From: Candidatus Bipolaricaulota bacterium
Lineage (GTDB): Bacteria > Bipolaricaulota > Bipolaricaulia > Bipolaricaulales > Bipolaricaulaceae
Length of the DNA stretch: 64,000 bases
Reading direction: 5' to 3'
Assembly: GCA_025060415.1 (NCBI GenBank)
Contig: JANXBT010000002.1
Location: forward strand, 124,001-188,000
Shown piece by piece: positions 48,116-56,455 of this stretch; the stretch's first letter is position 1, and every line of letters begins with the position of its first letter. The notes beneath the pieces are model-generated. The model was not told where the DNA came from. It did no database searches and worked only from the letters and a program-made list of their open reading frames with translations. A program made the position numbers and the translations under genes.

Positions 48116-49095
48116 CGGCTTTGGTGGCGGTGGGTTTCGTCCTGGGCGGCTGGGCCCAGGTGCGCGTGGTGGACCAGGCCGGCCGGGAGGTCCTCATCCC
48201 CAGCGAGCCCCAACGCATCGTGAGCGCCTTCGGCGTGGCCACCCCCTACCTCTACGCCCTCGTGGAGCCGGCGCGGATCGTGGCCGCGCGGTACCTGGGC
48301 GTGCCCGACCACCCCCTGGCCCGGGCCCTCATGGCCCAGCTCGACCCGGACTACGCGGCCAAGGCCCTGCCCGGCGACATCACCGTGGAGGAGATCCTGG
48401 CCCGCAGGGCCGACCTCGTGGTGGCCGGCCTGCGCCACCGGGACCTCGCCCGGCTCCTTGGGGAGGTGGGGATCCCCACAATCCTCGTGGGGCCGGAGAC
48501 CTTCGAGGCCGTGCGGGAGACCACCCTCCTTCTGGCCCACGTCCTGGGCCGCGAGGAGAAGGCCTCCCGGCTCCTGGCCTTCTACGAGAGCGTGCTTGCG
48601 GCCGCGGCCCAGGCCACCGCCGGGATCCTCCCGGAGGAGCGGCCCCGCGTGCTCGTGGTGGGCACCGCGCCCCTCAGGGTTGCCAGCGGCGCCATGTACC
48701 AGTCCCGCCTGGTGGAGCTCGCCGGCGGCCGCCCCGTGACCCAGGGCCTCCCCGGCTCCTGGCAGAACGTGAACCTCGAGCAGATCCTCCTCTGGAATCC
48801 CGAGGTGGTCTTCATCGTGCCCTATAGCCCCGTGAGCCCCGCGGACCTCCTGGGTGACCCGCTTTGGCAGGCCACCGCGGCCGTACAGACCGGCCGGGTC
48901 TACAAAATGCCCCAAATCCTCTTCGCCTGGGACACCCCTATCCCCGAGTCGGCCCTGGCCCTCCTTTGGATGGCGCGCCGCCTCCACCCTGAGCGGGTCC
49001 AGGTGGACCTGATCGCCACGATCCAGGCGTTCTACCGGGAGTTCTACGGATGCGAGCCGCGCTCCGAGGAGCTGTCCGCGCTCCTGGGCGGGTAA
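48100..49095 (+). CDS. Periplasmic binding protein of an iron-complex/B12-type ABC importer
   Basis: The product is a 331-residue class III binding protein: signal peptide (1-19), VVDQAGREVLIPSEPQRIVSAFG start as in BtuF/FepB-like proteins, a long interdomain helix, and a C-terminal LLGDPLWQATAAVQTGRVY segment. Substrate could be a siderophore, heme, cobalamin or a metal chelate; no cofactor clue is visible. AAGGAGGTGG precedes the ATG inside padR. It overlaps the permease gene by 46 bp. Confidence 0.85.
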   Translation: MRKFLTALVAVGFVLGGWAQVRVVDQAGREVLIPSEPQRIVSAFGVATPYLYALVEPARIVAARYLGVPDHPLARALMAQLDPDYAAKALPGDITVEEILARRADLVVAGLRHRDLARLLGEVGIPTILVGPETFEAVRETTLLLAHVLGREEKASRLLAFYESVLAAAAQATAGILPEERPRVLVVGTAPLRVASGAMYQSRLVELAGGRPVTQGLPGSWQNVNLEQILLWNPEVVFIVPYSPVSPADLLGDPLWQATAAVQTGRVYKMPQILFAWDTPIPESALALLWMARRLHPERVQVDLIATIQAFYREFYGCEPRSEELSALLGG

Positions 49096-50081
49096 GGCGC
49101 GCGGCCCTCTGCGCCCTGTTGGTGGTCCTGCCCCTGCCCGTGCTTTTTGCTTCCCTGTTTTTGGGGCGGGCCGGGCTGGACCCCGGGCAGGTGCTGGGCG
49201 CGTTCCTGGGGCGGGCGGAGCCCACCGTGCGCAACCTGGTCCTGCGGGTGCGGCTCCCCCGGGCCGTGGCCGCGGCCCTGGTGGGCGCGGACCTCGCCGT
49301 GGCCGGCGCCGCCTTCCAGGGCGTCTTCCACAACCCCTTGGTGGAGTCGCGGATTTTGGGGGTGAGCGCGGGCGCCGGCTTGGGCGCCGCGCTGGCCATG
49401 GTCCTCCGGTCCGGCCCCGCGGGGGTGCAAATCCTGGCCTTCGGCGGCGGCCTCGCCGCGGCCGCCCTGGCCGCCTCCCTGGGCGCGGCCTTCGGCGGCG
49501 GCCTCCTCGTGCTCGTCCTCTCCGGAATCCTCGTGAACTCCTTCTTCTCCGCCCTCCTGGGCCTCATCAAGTACTTCGCCGACCCCTACGTGCAGCTCCC
49601 GGGCATCACCTTCTGGCTCATGGGCGGGCTGCCCGCGGTCCTCTGGCGGGAGGTGCTGCCCCTGGCCATCGTGAGCGGGATGGGCCTGGCCCTTCTCCTC
49701 CTTTTGAGCTGGCGGCTGAACCTGTTGACCCTGAGCGAGGCGGAGGCCCAAGCCCTGGGCCTTCCCGTGCGCCGGCTGCGGCTGGGGGTGATCGCGTTGG
49801 GGACGCTGCTCACGGCGGCGGCGGTGTCCGTGAGCGGGATCGTGGGCTGGGTGGGCCTCCTCGTGCCCCATGCCGCCCGCGCCCTCGTGGGCCCAGACCA
49901 CCTCTTGCTCCTCCCCGCCGCCGCCGGGTTGGGCGCCGCCGTCCTCCTCCTTTTGGACAACGTGGCCCGCACCGCCTTCGCCACGGAGATCCCCCTGGAC
50001 ATCCTCACCGGGCTCCTGGGCGTGCCCGTGTTCTTCGCCCTGTTCATGCGCCAGATCCAGCGGGGAGGGGGGTGGCGGTGA
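49050..50081 (+). CDS. FecCD/BtuC-family ABC permease
   Basis: The product is a 343-residue protein with about ten hydrophobic helices and family motifs RLPRAVAAALVGADLAVAGAAFQGVFHNPLVESRILGVSAG (early) and GIVGWVGLLVPHAARALVG (the ATPase-contact helix). It is the membrane channel of the iron-complex/B12 importer. ATG 49050 overlaps the binding-protein gene by 46 bp. It overlaps the ATPase gene by 10 bp. Confidence 0.93.
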   Translation: MRAALRGAVRAPGRVRRAALCALLVVLPLPVLFASLFLGRAGLDPGQVLGAFLGRAEPTVRNLVLRVRLPRAVAAALVGADLAVAGAAFQGVFHNPLVESRILGVSAGAGLGAALAMVLRSGPAGVQILAFGGGLAAAALAASLGAAFGGGLLVLVLSGILVNSFFSALLGLIKYFADPYVQLPGITFWLMGGLPAVLWREVLPLAIVSGMGLALLLLLSWRLNLLTLSEAEAQALGLPVRRLRLGVIALGTLLTAAAVSVSGIVGWVGLLVPHAARALVGPDHLLLLPAAAGLGAAVLLLLDNVARTAFATEIPLDILTGLLGVPVFFALFMRQIQRGGGWR

Positions 50082-50863
50082 GCCTCGAGGCCCGCGGCCT
50101 CACCTACGCCTACGTGCCGGGGAAACCCGTCCTGCAGGGGGTGAGCCTGGCCGTGGCCCCCGGGGACTTCGTGTTCCTCCTCGGGGCCAACGGGAGCGGG
50201 AAGACCACCCTCTTGGAGTGCTTGGGAGGGCTGCGCCTCCCTCAGGAGGGCACGGTGCTTTTGGACGGCCGTCCCGTGGCCCAGCTCGCGCCCAGGGAGC
50301 GCGCCAAACGGATCGCCTACGTGCCCCAATTCGCGGAGGCGGTGTTCGCCTTCACCGTGGAGGAGCTTGTGCTCTTTGGCCGGGCGCCCCACCTGGGGCC
50401 GTGGGGCCGGCCGGGGCCGCGGGACCGGGAGAAAGCGCGGCAGGCCCTGGCCCTGGTGGGGCTGGAGGGCCTAGTGGAGCGGGCCGTGCCCACCCTAAGC
50501 GGCGGGGAAAAGCGGTTGGCCCTGATCGCCCGCGCCCTGGCCCAGGAAGCGCCCTACCTGCTTTTGGACGAGCCCGACGCCCACCTGGATCCCGCCCACC
50601 AACACCGGGTCCTCGCGGTGGTGCGGGCCCTCGCCCGGGAGGGCCTGGGGGTGCTGGCCACCACCCACAACCCCAACGCCGCCTTGGTCTACGGGGGGCG
50701 CGTGGTGCTGCTGCGGGCCGGCCGCACCCTGGGCGCGGGCGCTCCCGCGGCCGTCCTCCGGCCCGAGCTCCTCGAGGCCGCCTACGGCATCCCCTTCCGG
50801 GCGGTGGGCGACGGCCCGGGCCCCCAGGCCCTCCTCCCCCGCCTGGACGAGGGGCTCACTTGA
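50072..50863 (+). CDS. Iron-complex/B12-type ABC importer ATPase
   Basis: The product is a 263-residue ATPase: Walker A GANGSGKTT (about 36-44), signature LSGGEKRL, Walker B YLLLDEPDAHLD and the H-loop THNP. GTG start inside the permease gene. It completes a binding-protein/permease/ATPase set behind padR. The 3' end overlaps the convergent TatT-like gene by 8 bp. Confidence 0.93.
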   Translation: MAVSLEARGLTYAYVPGKPVLQGVSLAVAPGDFVFLLGANGSGKTTLLECLGGLRLPQEGTVLLDGRPVAQLAPRERAKRIAYVPQFAEAVFAFTVEELVLFGRAPHLGPWGRPGPRDREKARQALALVGLEGLVERAVPTLSGGEKRLALIARALAQEAPYLLLDEPDAHLDPAHQHRVLAVVRALAREGLGVLATTHNPNAALVYGGRVVLLRAGRTLGAGAPAAVLRPELLEAAYGIPFRAVGDGPGPQALLPRLDEGLT

Positions 50864-51656
50864 AGTACCGCTCGATCTCCGCCAGGAAGCGGGCGGCCCG
50901 GTCCTTGGCCACCTCGTTCCAAAACGGCCAATTCCCGATGGGCGCCTCCAGCACCTGCCGCAGCAGGGACTCAAAGAGGGCCCGGTCCTTGGCGCGCACC
51001 GCGTACTCCTTGGCGTAGGCCACGTAGTGGTCGAGGTACGTGGGGTCGATCTCCAGGGCCTTCTCGAAGTAGGGCTTGGCCTGGGCGAGTTTCACCCCGA
51101 ACAGGATCCCGTAGTCGGAGAGGTTGGCCAGGAGGGCGCCGTAGGCCTGGAAGGCGGAGCCGGCCATGTAGGTGGGGGCAAGCTCCATGGCCCGCTCGTA
51201 GATGGCCCGGATCTTGGGGAGGGCGAAGAAGGCGGAGAACGGGTTCATCCGGCCCAGGAGCTGGCCCCAGCCGTGCCCGGCCCAAAGGAGGGCCCGCCCC
51301 TCCGTGCAGCGGGCCAAAAACTCCCGAAACTCCTCGTTGGAAAGGCGCAGGGCCTCGTCCAGGCCGGAAAGGCCCAGGGCCTGGAACGCGTACTCCGCGG
51401 CCTTCCGCCACCCTTCCTCCTCCCGCTCCTCGGGCACGAGCACGCCCCACTCGTACCAGTGCTGGGCCAGGCGGATGAGGACCTCCGGGTCCCGTGGGGC
51501 CAGGCGCAAAGCCTCCTCGTAGAGGGCGAGGATCCTTTCCAGAACCGGAAGCTGGTAGCGCTGGGGGTACAGGGCCTCCGCCTGGCGGAAGCACTCCGCG
51601 GGCGTGGCCCCGCCCACCACGGCGAAAACCACGATCCACCCCAAAAGCCTGCGCAT
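50856..51656 (-). CDS. TRAP-transporter TatT-like protein (TPR-fold, exported)
   Basis: The product has 266 residues from ATG 51656, which has an excellent AAAGGAGG site; in-frame ATG 51680 upstream lacks one. The N-terminus is a signal peptide ending in a Cys-containing segment (ATPAEC), possibly a lipobox. Tetratricopeptide-like helices follow, with the TatT pattern: LWAGHGWGQLL, KIRAIYERAMELAPTY, and late KPYFEKALEIDPTYLDHYVAYA with NEVAKDRAARFL. TatT is an accessory lipoprotein of TRAP transporters; no TRAP genes are present, so its partner is elsewhere. Confidence 0.72.
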   Translation of the reverse strand: MRRLLGWIVVFAVVGGATPAECFRQAEALYPQRYQLPVLERILALYEEALRLAPRDPEVLIRLAQHWYEWGVLVPEEREEEGWRKAAEYAFQALGLSGLDEALRLSNEEFREFLARCTEGRALLWAGHGWGQLLGRMNPFSAFFALPKIRAIYERAMELAPTYMAGSAFQAYGALLANLSDYGILFGVKLAQAKPYFEKALEIDPTYLDHYVAYAKEYAVRAKDRALFESLLRQVLEAPIGNWPFWNEVAKDRAARFLAEIERYFK

Positions 51657-51732
51657 CGTCCTCCTTTCCCGGGAAAACACATCCCAACCCGGCCCTCTTG
51701 TCCATCGGGAAAACGTAGGAACCCGGGGGCGC

Positions 51733-51738
51733 TACAAT
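51733..51738 (+). promoter_or_regulatory. -10 element of the nucleotidyltransferase-galE unit
   Basis: TACAAT ends 6 nt before ATG 51745. The GGGG between them is too close for a ribosome site. Leaderless layout; the -35 is weak. Confidence 0.5.
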
Positions 51739-51744
51739 GGGGCG

Positions 51745-52797
51745 ATGAAGGCGGTGGTGCTCGCAGCCGGCTGGGGCACGCGCCTGCGCCCCTTCACCCA
51801 CACCCGCCCCAAGCACCTCCTGCCCGTGGCCGGCAAGCCCCTGATCCGCCAGGTGCTGGGGATGATCGCCGCCACAGGGATCGAGGAGATCGGCCTTGTG
51901 GTGAGCCCCAACACCCTGGAGCTCTTCCGGAGCGCCCTTGGGAACGAACCTGGGGCCCACATCGTGTACATCCTGCAGCCGGAGCCCAAGGGGCTGGCCC
52001 ACGCCGTCCTCTGCGCCGAGGGCTTCGTGGGCCACGAGGACTTCCTTGTGGTGTTGGGCGACAACCTCCTGGGGGAGGGGCTCCGTCCCGTGCTGGAAAA
52101 GTTCGCCCGGGAGAGGGGGCACGTGGTGGCCTTGAAGGCGGTGGAGGACCCGCGGCGGTTTGGGGTGGCCGTGGTGGAGGGCGAGCGGATCGTGCGCCTG
52201 GTGGAAAAGCCCGCGGAGCCGCCGAGCCCCTGGGCCATCGTGGGGGTCTACGTGTTCCGGCCCTCCTTGTTCGCCGCGGCCCGCAGGATTCGGCCCTCCC
52301 CCCGAGGGGAGCTCGAGATCACCGACGCCATCCAAAAACTGGTGGAGGAGGGCGAGCCCGTGTACGCCCACTTCCTCTGCGACTGGTGGCAGGACGTGGG
52401 CCGGCCCGAGGACCTGTTGGCGGCGCAGGAACGCCTCTTCGCCGCCCTGACCCCGCGCCTGGAGGGCGCGGTGGACGCGGCCACGCGGATCCAGGGCCCG
52501 GTGGCCGTGGAGCGGGGCGCCGTGGTGCGGAACTCCCTCCTCCGCGGCCCCCTCTGGATCGGCGAGGAAGCGGAGGTCGAGGGCGCCACCCTGGGGCCGA
52601 ACGTGGCCGTGGGGCCCCGGGCCCGGGTGCGCGGCGCCCACCTCCGCGATTGCATCCTCATGGAGGAGGCCGCCGTGGAGGAGGCCACCCTCGTCCACAG
52701 CGTCCTTGGGCCGCGCGCGCAGGTGCACGGGCCCGGCCAGGCCTCCCTCCTCCTGGGCGAGGACGGCCGGGCCGTCCTCAAAGGAGGGCCCGCGTGA
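51745..52797 (+). CDS. Sugar-1-phosphate nucleotidyltransferase (RfbA/GlmU-like)
   Basis: The product has 350 residues: N-terminal nucleotide-binding LAAGWGTRLRPFTHTRPKHLLPV, then a Rossmann-like catalytic domain (to about residue 235), then a left-handed beta-helix of hexapeptides (about 250-345). This matches the glucose-1-phosphate thymidylyltransferase/UTP-sugar family of archaea and thermophiles. Substrate is inferred to be glucose-1-P or GlcNAc-1-P because galE follows with a GTGA overlap. It supplies nucleotide sugars for surface glycans. Confidence 0.87.
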   Translation: MKAVVLAAGWGTRLRPFTHTRPKHLLPVAGKPLIRQVLGMIAATGIEEIGLVVSPNTLELFRSALGNEPGAHIVYILQPEPKGLAHAVLCAEGFVGHEDFLVVLGDNLLGEGLRPVLEKFARERGHVVALKAVEDPRRFGVAVVEGERIVRLVEKPAEPPSPWAIVGVYVFRPSLFAAARRIRPSPRGELEITDAIQKLVEEGEPVYAHFLCDWWQDVGRPEDLLAAQERLFAALTPRLEGAVDAATRIQGPVAVERGAVVRNSLLRGPLWIGEEAEVEGATLGPNVAVGPRARVRGAHLRDCILMEEAAVEEATLVHSVLGPRAQVHGPGQASLLLGEDGRAVLKGGPA

Positions 52798-53780
52798 TCC
52801 TGGTGACCGGCGGAGCCGGCTACATCGGCAGCCACACGGTGAAGGAGCTTTTGGCTCACGGCTACGAGGTGGTTGTCCTGGACGACCTCTCCTCCGGGCA
52901 TCGGGAGCTCGTGCTCACCGAGCACTTCGTGCAGGGGGACATCTGCGATCCTGCCGCGGTGGCGCGGGTCTTCCGCACTTACCCCATCACCGCGGTCCTG
53001 CACTTCGCGGCCCTCACCTCGGTCCCGGAGTCCGTGGCGGACCCGGCCCGCTACTACGCGGTGAACCTCGTGGGGACTTGGAACGTCCTGGAGGCCATGC
53101 GCGCCCACGGGGTCAAGCTCTTCGTGTTCTCCTCCAGCGCCGCCGTCTACGGCGACCCCCAACGCCTCCCCATCCCGGAGGACCATCCCACCCAGCCCAA
53201 GAGCCCTTACGGCCGCACCAAGCGCATGGTGGAGGAGATGCTCGCCGACTACGCGCGGGCTTATGGCTTCCGCTACGTTTCCCTGCGCTACTTCAATGCG
53301 GCCGGCTCCGACCCCGAGGGGGCAATCGGCGAGTGGCACGAGCCCGAGCGCCATCTCATCCCCCTGGTGCTCGAGGTGGCCCTGGGCCGGCGCCCGTACC
53401 TGGAGATCTTCGGCACGGACTACGCGACCCCCGACGGCACGGGGGTGCGCGACTACGTGCACGTGACGGACCTCGCCCGGGCCCACGTGCGGGCCCTCCA
53501 GCACCTGGAGGCCGGCGGGGAAAGCCGCGTCTACAACCTGGGGATCGGCCGGGGCTATTCGGTGCGGGAGGTGGTGGAGGTGTGCCGGCGCGTCACAGGA
53601 AGGGCCATCCCCGTGCGGGAGGGGCCGCGCCGGCCCGGCGACCCCGCGGTCCTCGTGGCCGACCCCTCCCGGGCCATGCGCGAGCTCCGCTGGCAGCCCC
53701 AGTTCACCGACCTCACCCCCATGGTGGAGACGGCCTGGCGCTGGATGCAGCGCCGGTTCGGGGGAAAACCCGCAGGCTAG
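52794..53780 (+). CDS. galE: UDP-glucose 4-epimerase
   Basis: The product is a 328-residue SDR epimerase: NAD loop TGGAGYIGSH (5-14), catalytic Tyr139-x3-Lys143 after a Ser-rich strand (FSSSAAVYG), and the GTGVRDYVHVTDLA and PRRPGDPA segments typical of GalE. It interconverts UDP-glucose and UDP-galactose. A 6-bp hairpin GCTCGG/CCGAGC follows the stop (53780-53797), too weak to call a terminator. Confidence 0.93.
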   Translation: MILVTGGAGYIGSHTVKELLAHGYEVVVLDDLSSGHRELVLTEHFVQGDICDPAAVARVFRTYPITAVLHFAALTSVPESVADPARYYAVNLVGTWNVLEAMRAHGVKLFVFSSSAAVYGDPQRLPIPEDHPTQPKSPYGRTKRMVEEMLADYARAYGFRYVSLRYFNAAGSDPEGAIGEWHEPERHLIPLVLEVALGRRPYLEIFGTDYATPDGTGVRDYVHVTDLARAHVRALQHLEAGGESRVYNLGIGRGYSVREVVEVCRRVTGRAIPVREGPRRPGDPAVLVADPSRAMRELRWQPQFTDLTPMVETAWRWMQRRFGGKPAG

Positions 53781-53822
53781 CTCGGGCCCATCCGAGCGAA
53801 CCGACCCCCACCCCGCGGTGTA

Positions 53823-53840
53823 CTTAAAGACGCCTTTAAG
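53823..53840 (+). promoter_or_regulatory. Perfect inverted repeat in front of a secreted-protein gene
   Basis: CTTAAAG-ACGC-CTTTAAG (53823-53829 and 53834-53840) sits 15 bp before ATG 53855 and overlaps a TACTTA -10-like box. Its AT-rich arms stand out from the GC-rich surroundings. It could be an operator. Confidence 0.4.
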
Positions 53841-53854
53841 CGAAAGGAGGCACG

Positions 53855-54715
53855 ATGTTGCGCAAAGCGCGCGTTTTTCTGTGGATCTTGGTTTGGATGG
53901 CCCTGCCCGCCTGGGCCCAGACCGCGGGGATCCAGGTCTCCGCCACCATCGCCAACGAAACCTGCCCCGCCGGCTTCCAGCTCACCCAGGTCATCTGGCT
54001 CCGCGAGGACCAAGCAGTGGGCCTGCAGGTCCTGCAGGTCCTCATCCGCCAGGGGCAGAGCTACACCGTGCGCCAGGAGCTCGCGGTGATGCCCACCCAC
54101 GTCGTGGTCCGCGGCCTTTCCGCGGGCCGCCCCATCGAGGAGCGGGTGCCCATGGGGCAGAGCGTGAAGTTCGCCTGCGGCACCATCACCACCAGCCCTG
54201 CGGCCGTGACCCCCGCCCAGCCCGCCGCCCCGGAGGTCCCCCTCCCCCCGGGGATGCCCAAGCCGCCCCTGTCGCCCGGGATGAGCCCCGCCCAACTCCT
54301 CAGCGGGCTCCAGGCCGCGGGCGCCCAGGTCGTGGTCCAGGGCACCCAGGACCGGCCCAAGCTGGGCGACGCGGACGACCCCATTTTGGTGGGGGCCTTG
54401 CCTGGCGGCTTCGCCGCCCTCGGCCTTTGGGTCAGCACCACGGGCGGATCGCTGCGCGCCTCCGTGACCTACGACCAGCCCAGCGCCTTTGTGTGGCTGT
54501 GGGTCGTGCCCGTGCCCAACTTCTGGAACACGGCCATGGCCTGGTCGCCCTGGCCGGGCGGCGGGCTCGCCGTAGCCCTGGACCGCGCCCAGGCCTACCA
54601 GCCCCTGACCCAGTGGGGCCATGCCCCGGTCCCCGGCACCCTCTTCTTCGTCCTCCTCATCAAGTGGGACGTGGCGATGACGCCCTTCCCCTTCGTGATG
54701 TCCCTTTCCAACTGA
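53855..54715 (+). CDS. Secreted protein of unknown function
   Basis: The product has 286 residues: signal peptide (1-21, AWA), a beta-rich N-terminal domain with Cys37 and Cys108 that could form a disulfide, a Pro-rich linker (about 115-145), then a C-terminal domain with repeated Trp and Pro residues (PVPNFWNTAMAWSPWPGGG). I do not recognise a family; the C-terminal part looks like a bacterial pre-peptidase or jellyroll module. AAAGGAGG precedes the ATG. It has its own terminator. Confidence 0.7.
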   Translation: MLRKARVFLWILVWMALPAWAQTAGIQVSATIANETCPAGFQLTQVIWLREDQAVGLQVLQVLIRQGQSYTVRQELAVMPTHVVVRGLSAGRPIEERVPMGQSVKFACGTITTSPAAVTPAQPAAPEVPLPPGMPKPPLSPGMSPAQLLSGLQAAGAQVVVQGTQDRPKLGDADDPILVGALPGGFAALGLWVSTTGGSLRASVTYDQPSAFVWLWVVPVPNFWNTAMAWSPWPGGGLAVALDRAQAYQPLTQWGHAPVPGTLFFVLLIKWDVAMTPFPFVMSLSN

Positions 54716-54730
54716 GGCTCGGAACACTGA

Positions 54731-54792
54731 CCCCCTCACCCCGCGCCCTCCCCCCGGTGAGGGGAGGGCAAAGGGTGAGGGGGTTTCTTTTT
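54731..54792 (+). terminator. Palindromic element copy 3, ending in a T-tract
   Basis: Outer arms CCCCCTCACCC (54731-54741) and GGGTGAGGGGG (54773-54783), inner arms GCCCTCCCC (54745-54753) and GGGGAGGGC (54761-54769), followed by TTTCTTTTT. The nested design matches the elements at 34709 and 35261; here it also works as a terminator for the preceding gene. Confidence 0.8.
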
Positions 54793-54808
54793 GCGGCGGG
54801 GAGCGGAG

Positions 54809-54814
54809 TACCAT
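54809..54814 (+). promoter_or_regulatory. -10 element of the helicase gene
   Basis: TACCAT ends 7 nt before ATG 54822. Leaderless layout again. Confidence 0.4.
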
Positions 54815-54821
54815 CTTGGGG

Positions 54822-56455
54822 ATGGCTGCGATCCGACCGGGGGTTTGTGTTTCCGGCCCGTTCTGGCCGGAGCCGGTGCGTATCCTCCAGGCCGAGGTCC
54901 GGGGGGAGCTCCTGCGCCTGGTGGCCGTGGGCGCCAAATCCCAGCGCTACTACGGCGAGTGCTGGCTCCGGCCCGAGGAGCAAGAAAAGCTCACCCCGGT
55001 CCTTCCCGCCGGGCCCACCTTCTCCGGGCAGGCCGAGGCCCTGTTTTTGGGTGTGGAGGCCCACCGCATCCGCCTCGCCCACCAGTTCGACCCCCTCCAC
55101 GCCCTGCACGTTTCCCTCATCGACCCCCTGCCCCATCAGATCGACGCCGTCTACTTCCACATGCTGCCTCAGGCCCGCCTGCGCTTCCTTTTGGCCGACG
55201 ACCCCGGCGCGGGCAAGACCATCATGGCCGGCCTCCTCCTCAAGGAGCTCAAGTACCGCGGCCTGGTGGAACGCGTCCTCCTCGTGGTGCCCGGGCATCT
55301 GCGGGACCAATGGCTCCGCGAGCTGCGGGAGAAGTTCGGGGAGAGCTTCCTCGCCGTGGACCGCGGCCTCCTCCGCAGCGCCTATGGCCAAAACCCCTGG
55401 CGGGAGTTCCCCCAAGTCCTCACCTCCATGGACTTCGCCAAGCAGGACGACGTCCTGCAGACCCTGGCGGACGTGGAGTGGGACCTGGTGATCGTGGACG
55501 AGGCCCATAAGCTCGCGGCCTACCGCTACGGCGAGCAGACGAAGAAGACCCAGCGCTACCGCCTGGGCGAGGCCTTGGCCCGGAACGCCCGCATGCTCCT
55601 CTTCCTCACGGCCACGCCCCATCGGGGCGACCCCGAGAACTTCCGGCTCCTTTTGGCCCTTTTGGACCCCGACCTTTTCGCCACCGCGGAGGTGGTGGAG
55701 GAGGCCGTGCGCCGGGGCGAAAACCCCCTGGTGCTTCGCCGCCTCAAGGAGGACCTCAAGACCATCGAGGGGATCCCCCTCTTCCCGCCTCGACGCGTCC
55801 ACACCGTGGTGTTCCGCCTCTCCCCCGAGGAGCGGGAGTTCTACTGGGCCCTTACGCGCTACGTGCGCGACGCGTACAACCGCGCCCTGGACGAGGACCG
55901 CCGCAACGTGCAGTTCGCCCTCCTGCTCCTTCAGCGCCGGCTGGCCTCCTCCCTGTACGCGGCGCGGAAGTCCCTGGAGCGCCGCCGGGACCGGCTCCAA
56001 AGGCTTCTCGAAAAGGGGGAGCTCCTGCGGGAGCGGGGCGAGGTGGACGAGGAGGAGCTGGAGGACCTGCCCGAGGCCGAGCGCTGGGAACAAGAAGAGG
56101 AGCTTTTGGCCAAGCTTACGGCCGCGCGCACCCTGGAGGACCTGCGGGCGGAAATCGCCACCCTGGACGACCTCATCCGCCGCGGCCGCGAGCTCGAGCG
56201 GGCCGGCGTGGAGACCAAGGTCAACGAGCTGCGCCAGCTCCTGGCGAACTTGGCCCAACGCCACCCCAACGAAAAGCTCGTGGTCTTCACGGAGTCGCGG
56301 GACACCCTGGAGTACCTGGCCGCCCAGCTGCGGCGCTGGGGCTTTAGCGTGACCACCCTCCACGGCGGCATGAACCTGGAGGAGCGCATCCGTGCTGAGG
56401 CGGAGTTCCGCGAGCGCACCCAGATCCTCGTGTCCACTGAGGCGGGTGGGGAGGG
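54822..56455 (+). pseudogene. SNF2-type helicase, 5' fragment fused to DUF499 remnant
   Basis: About 540 residues of a superfamily 2 helicase: an N-terminal domain, Walker A DDPGAGKT, DEAH-type box VDEAHK, LTATPH, and the second RecA domain up to VVFTESRD, LHGGM and STEAGGEG. The remaining part of motif VI, expected as an arginine-finger GRIHR, is missing: the frame leaves the helicase near 56441-56458 and the DNA continues as a different gene. Helicases of this kind sit beside DUF499 and DUF1156 methylase genes in bacterial and archaeal defence islands. The catalytic core is therefore incomplete. Confidence 0.8.
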
